From contig NZ_JACVAI010000001.1 of NCBI RefSeq assembly GCF_014851765.1, positions 806,001 to 870,000 on the forward strand: 64,000 nt of DNA, in the 5' to 3' direction. Positions 62,679 to 64,000 of the stretch are shown here, one piece after another. The notes under the pieces are model-generated. The model ran no database searches. It was given only the letters and a program-made list of their open reading frames with translations, and had not been told where the DNA came from. The stretch is from Pseudomonas sp. PDM04. Lineage in GTDB: Bacteria > Pseudomonadota > Gammaproteobacteria > Pseudomonadales > Pseudomonadaceae. Numbering within the stretch: position 1 is the first letter of the stretch; the number at the start of each line of letters is the position of its first letter. Made by a program: the position numbers and the translations under genes.

Positions 62679-64000
62679 GTGACCAGCATGGAACCGGGCA
62701 ACACCGGTGTCGATCCACGGCTGAGCTTCGACGACCCGCTTCTGGACGGGCTGCTGATTCTCTGCAAACTCCATGGCGCGACGGTCAGTCGCGCCAGCCT
62801 CAGTGCCGGGCTGCCAATGGCACACCAACGCATGAGCCCGGACCTGCTGCCCCGCGCGGCGGCCCGGGCCAGTTTGCAGGCACGCCTGCTGCGCCGTGAC
62901 CTGCAGGACATTTCCCCGCTCAACCTGCCCGTCATGCTGATCCTCAACAACGGTCGCACGGCGGTCCTGCGTCGCTTCGGCGAAGACGGCCGCCTGCTGA
63001 TCCTGCCAAGCGAGGCAGACGGCGGCGAGCAATGGGTCAGCCGCGAGGAACTCACTGAAAACTACAGCGGCCAGGCCTTGTTCGCCCGTCCACGGCATGA
63101 GCTCGAAGACCTGCGCTCGCCCCTGGTGCCCCGGGTCGAAGCGTGGTTTCGCGACACGTTGAAGCTGTCGAAATGGCTGTACAGCGACGCCATCCTCGCC
63201 AGTTTCCTGATCAACCTGCTGGGGTTGATGGTGCCGCTGTTCGTGATGCAGACCTACGACCGGGTGGTGCCGAACCAGGCCACTTCGACCCTGTGGGTGC
63301 TGTCCATCGGCTTGCTGATCGGCACCGGCTTCGAACTGGCGCTGCGGGTCGTGCGCGCGCACCTGCTGGACACCGCCGGCAAGAAAACCGACGTGATCCT
63401 GTCGGCAACGCTGTTCGAGCGCATCACCGGCATGTCCATGAAGGCACGCCCGGCGACCATCGGCGGATTTGCCCAGAGCATCCATGACTTCCAGGGACTG
63501 CGTGAATTCCTCACCGCCGTCACCCTGACCAGCCTGATCGACCTGCCCTTCGTCGTACTGATGCTGGTGGTGATCGGCCTGCTCGGTGGCTGGCTGGTGG
63601 TGATTCCGTTGCTCGCCTTCCCGATCACCATCGTGTTTGCCATGGTGATCCAGGCGCGCCTGCGTGACACCGTGCAAAAAAGCCTGACCCTCGGCGCCGA
63701 GCGCCAGGCGCTGTTGATCGAAACCCTCGGCGGCCTGGAAACCCTCAAGGCCTGCAGCGCCGAAAGCGAACGCCAGCACAAATGGGAAAGCACCCACGGC
63801 GCCCTCACCCGCCTCGACAGCCATGCGCGCAACCTCTCGGCGCTGGCCACCAACGGTACGTTGTTCATCCAGCAGTTCTCCGGCATGGCGACCATCGTCG
63901 CCGGCGTGTACAGCATCATCGCCGGCAACCTCAGCGTGGGGGCGCTGGTGGCGTCGTACATGCTCGGCAGCCGGGTACTGGCCCCGCTGGGACAGATCGC
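62679..64000 (+). CDS. Type I secretion ABC transporter (LapB/MapB-like), truncated by window end
   Basis: The first 440 codons of an inner-membrane exporter are present. Residues about 15-150 form a C39-peptidase-like domain without the catalytic Cys-His arrangement (LDGLLILCKLHGATVSRASLSAG), as in adhesin exporters that do not cleave a leader. Six membrane helices begin around residue 165 (YSDAILASFLINLLGLMVPLFVMQ; YDRVVPNQATSTLWVLSIGLLIG). The nucleotide-binding domain lies beyond the edge. The start is a GTG with GGAG 8 bases upstream; ATG 62688 is an alternative. A membrane-fusion gene (LapC/MapC) should follow outside the window. Confidence 0.92.
   Translation, partial: MTSMEPGNTGVDPRLSFDDPLLDGLLILCKLHGATVSRASLSAGLPMAHQRMSPDLLPRAAARASLQARLLRRDLQDISPLNLPVMLILNNGRTAVLRRFGEDGRLLILPSEADGGEQWVSREELTENYSGQALFARPRHELEDLRSPLVPRVEAWFRDTLKLSKWLYSDAILASFLINLLGLMVPLFVMQTYDRVVPNQATSTLWVLSIGLLIGTGFELALRVVRAHLLDTAGKKTDVILSATLFERITGMSMKARPATIGGFAQSIHDFQGLREFLTAVTLTSLIDLPFVVLMLVVIGLLGGWLVVIPLLAFPITIVFAMVIQARLRDTVQKSLTLGAERQALLIETLGGLETLKACSAESERQHKWESTHGALTRLDSHARNLSALATNGTLFIQQFSGMATIVAGVYSIIAGNLSVGALVASYMLGSRVLAPLGQI

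Noticed and set aside
61335..63824. 829-residue minus-strand frame over the TolC and exporter genes
   Set aside because: The plus-strand frames carry clear TolC and ABC exporter motifs.
1..64000. tRNA, rRNA, IS element, integrase or prophage genes
   Set aside because: None were seen. The only mobile-type DNA is the non-autonomous REP/REPIN repeats.

Overview
The window looks like chromosome of a fluorescent-group Pseudomonas. It is GC-rich and carries REP/REPIN repeats of the GTGGGAGCGAGC type. Its marker content is typical of that genus: the phhRAB phenylalanine module, a long FlgK and FlgL pair, a LapA-type adhesin with its type I exporter, and a 708-residue RecQ. I see no rRNA, tRNA, CRISPR, transposase or prophage genes. 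Most of the sequence is ordinary core genome; the accessory parts are the two ends and the 46.8-61 kb surface-protein region.

Layout. (1) 1-15.2 kb, all minus strand: the late flagellar operon flgF-G-H-I-J-K-L, running into a 1190-residue multi-module glycosyltransferase and then rfbF-rfbG-epimerase-methyltransferase (the last cut by the left edge). This is most simply a flagellin glycosylation block making a CDP-deoxysugar. A sigma-54 type -24/-12 box precedes flgF, and a weaker one precedes rfbF. (2) 15.5-19.9 kb: the regulator phhR diverges from phhA-phhB-aminotransferase, with a TyrR/PhhR-like box and a very good sigma-54 box between them. (3) 20-29 kb: small conserved proteins, an MFS transporter, arfB, the aromatic amino acid permease aroP, and a minus-strand run rnm-yciO-scpA-scpB-rluB. 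(4) 29-34 kb: yciB, yciI, a coiled-coil membrane protein, then a Cpx-like set in the order response regulator, Spy/CpxP-like protein, sensor kinase, with repeats inserted between them. (5) 33.4-46.7 kb: a nitroreductase, trkH, two AraC regulators, small housekeeping genes, an LpxH-like phosphoesterase, an EamA exporter, a FimV-like protein, a MarR regulator, recQ, and UPF0149 and DUF454 proteins. (6) 46.8-64 kb: a surface and Ig-like region. It holds a four-module Ig-like protein without signal peptide, a type Va autotransporter, a 661-residue protein of unknown function, and a 2624-residue RTX adhesin with a LapG-type TAAG site. The adhesin diverges from its TolC-like outer-membrane partner and a type I ABC exporter that is cut by the right edge.

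How it works together. The left end builds and probably glycosylates the flagellar filament. The right end encodes a retained, protease-releasable adhesin of the LapA/MapA kind with its own exporter. The middle is metabolism and envelope maintenance. The points most worth a second look are the four-module glycosyltransferase with its CDP-sugar genes, the PhhR with an altered GAFTGA motif facing a near-consensus sigma-54 promoter, the exact 732-bp tandem units in the adhesin gene, the two signal-less Ig-like proteins beside an autotransporter, and a strong palindrome in the AT-rich adhesin/exporter spacer.
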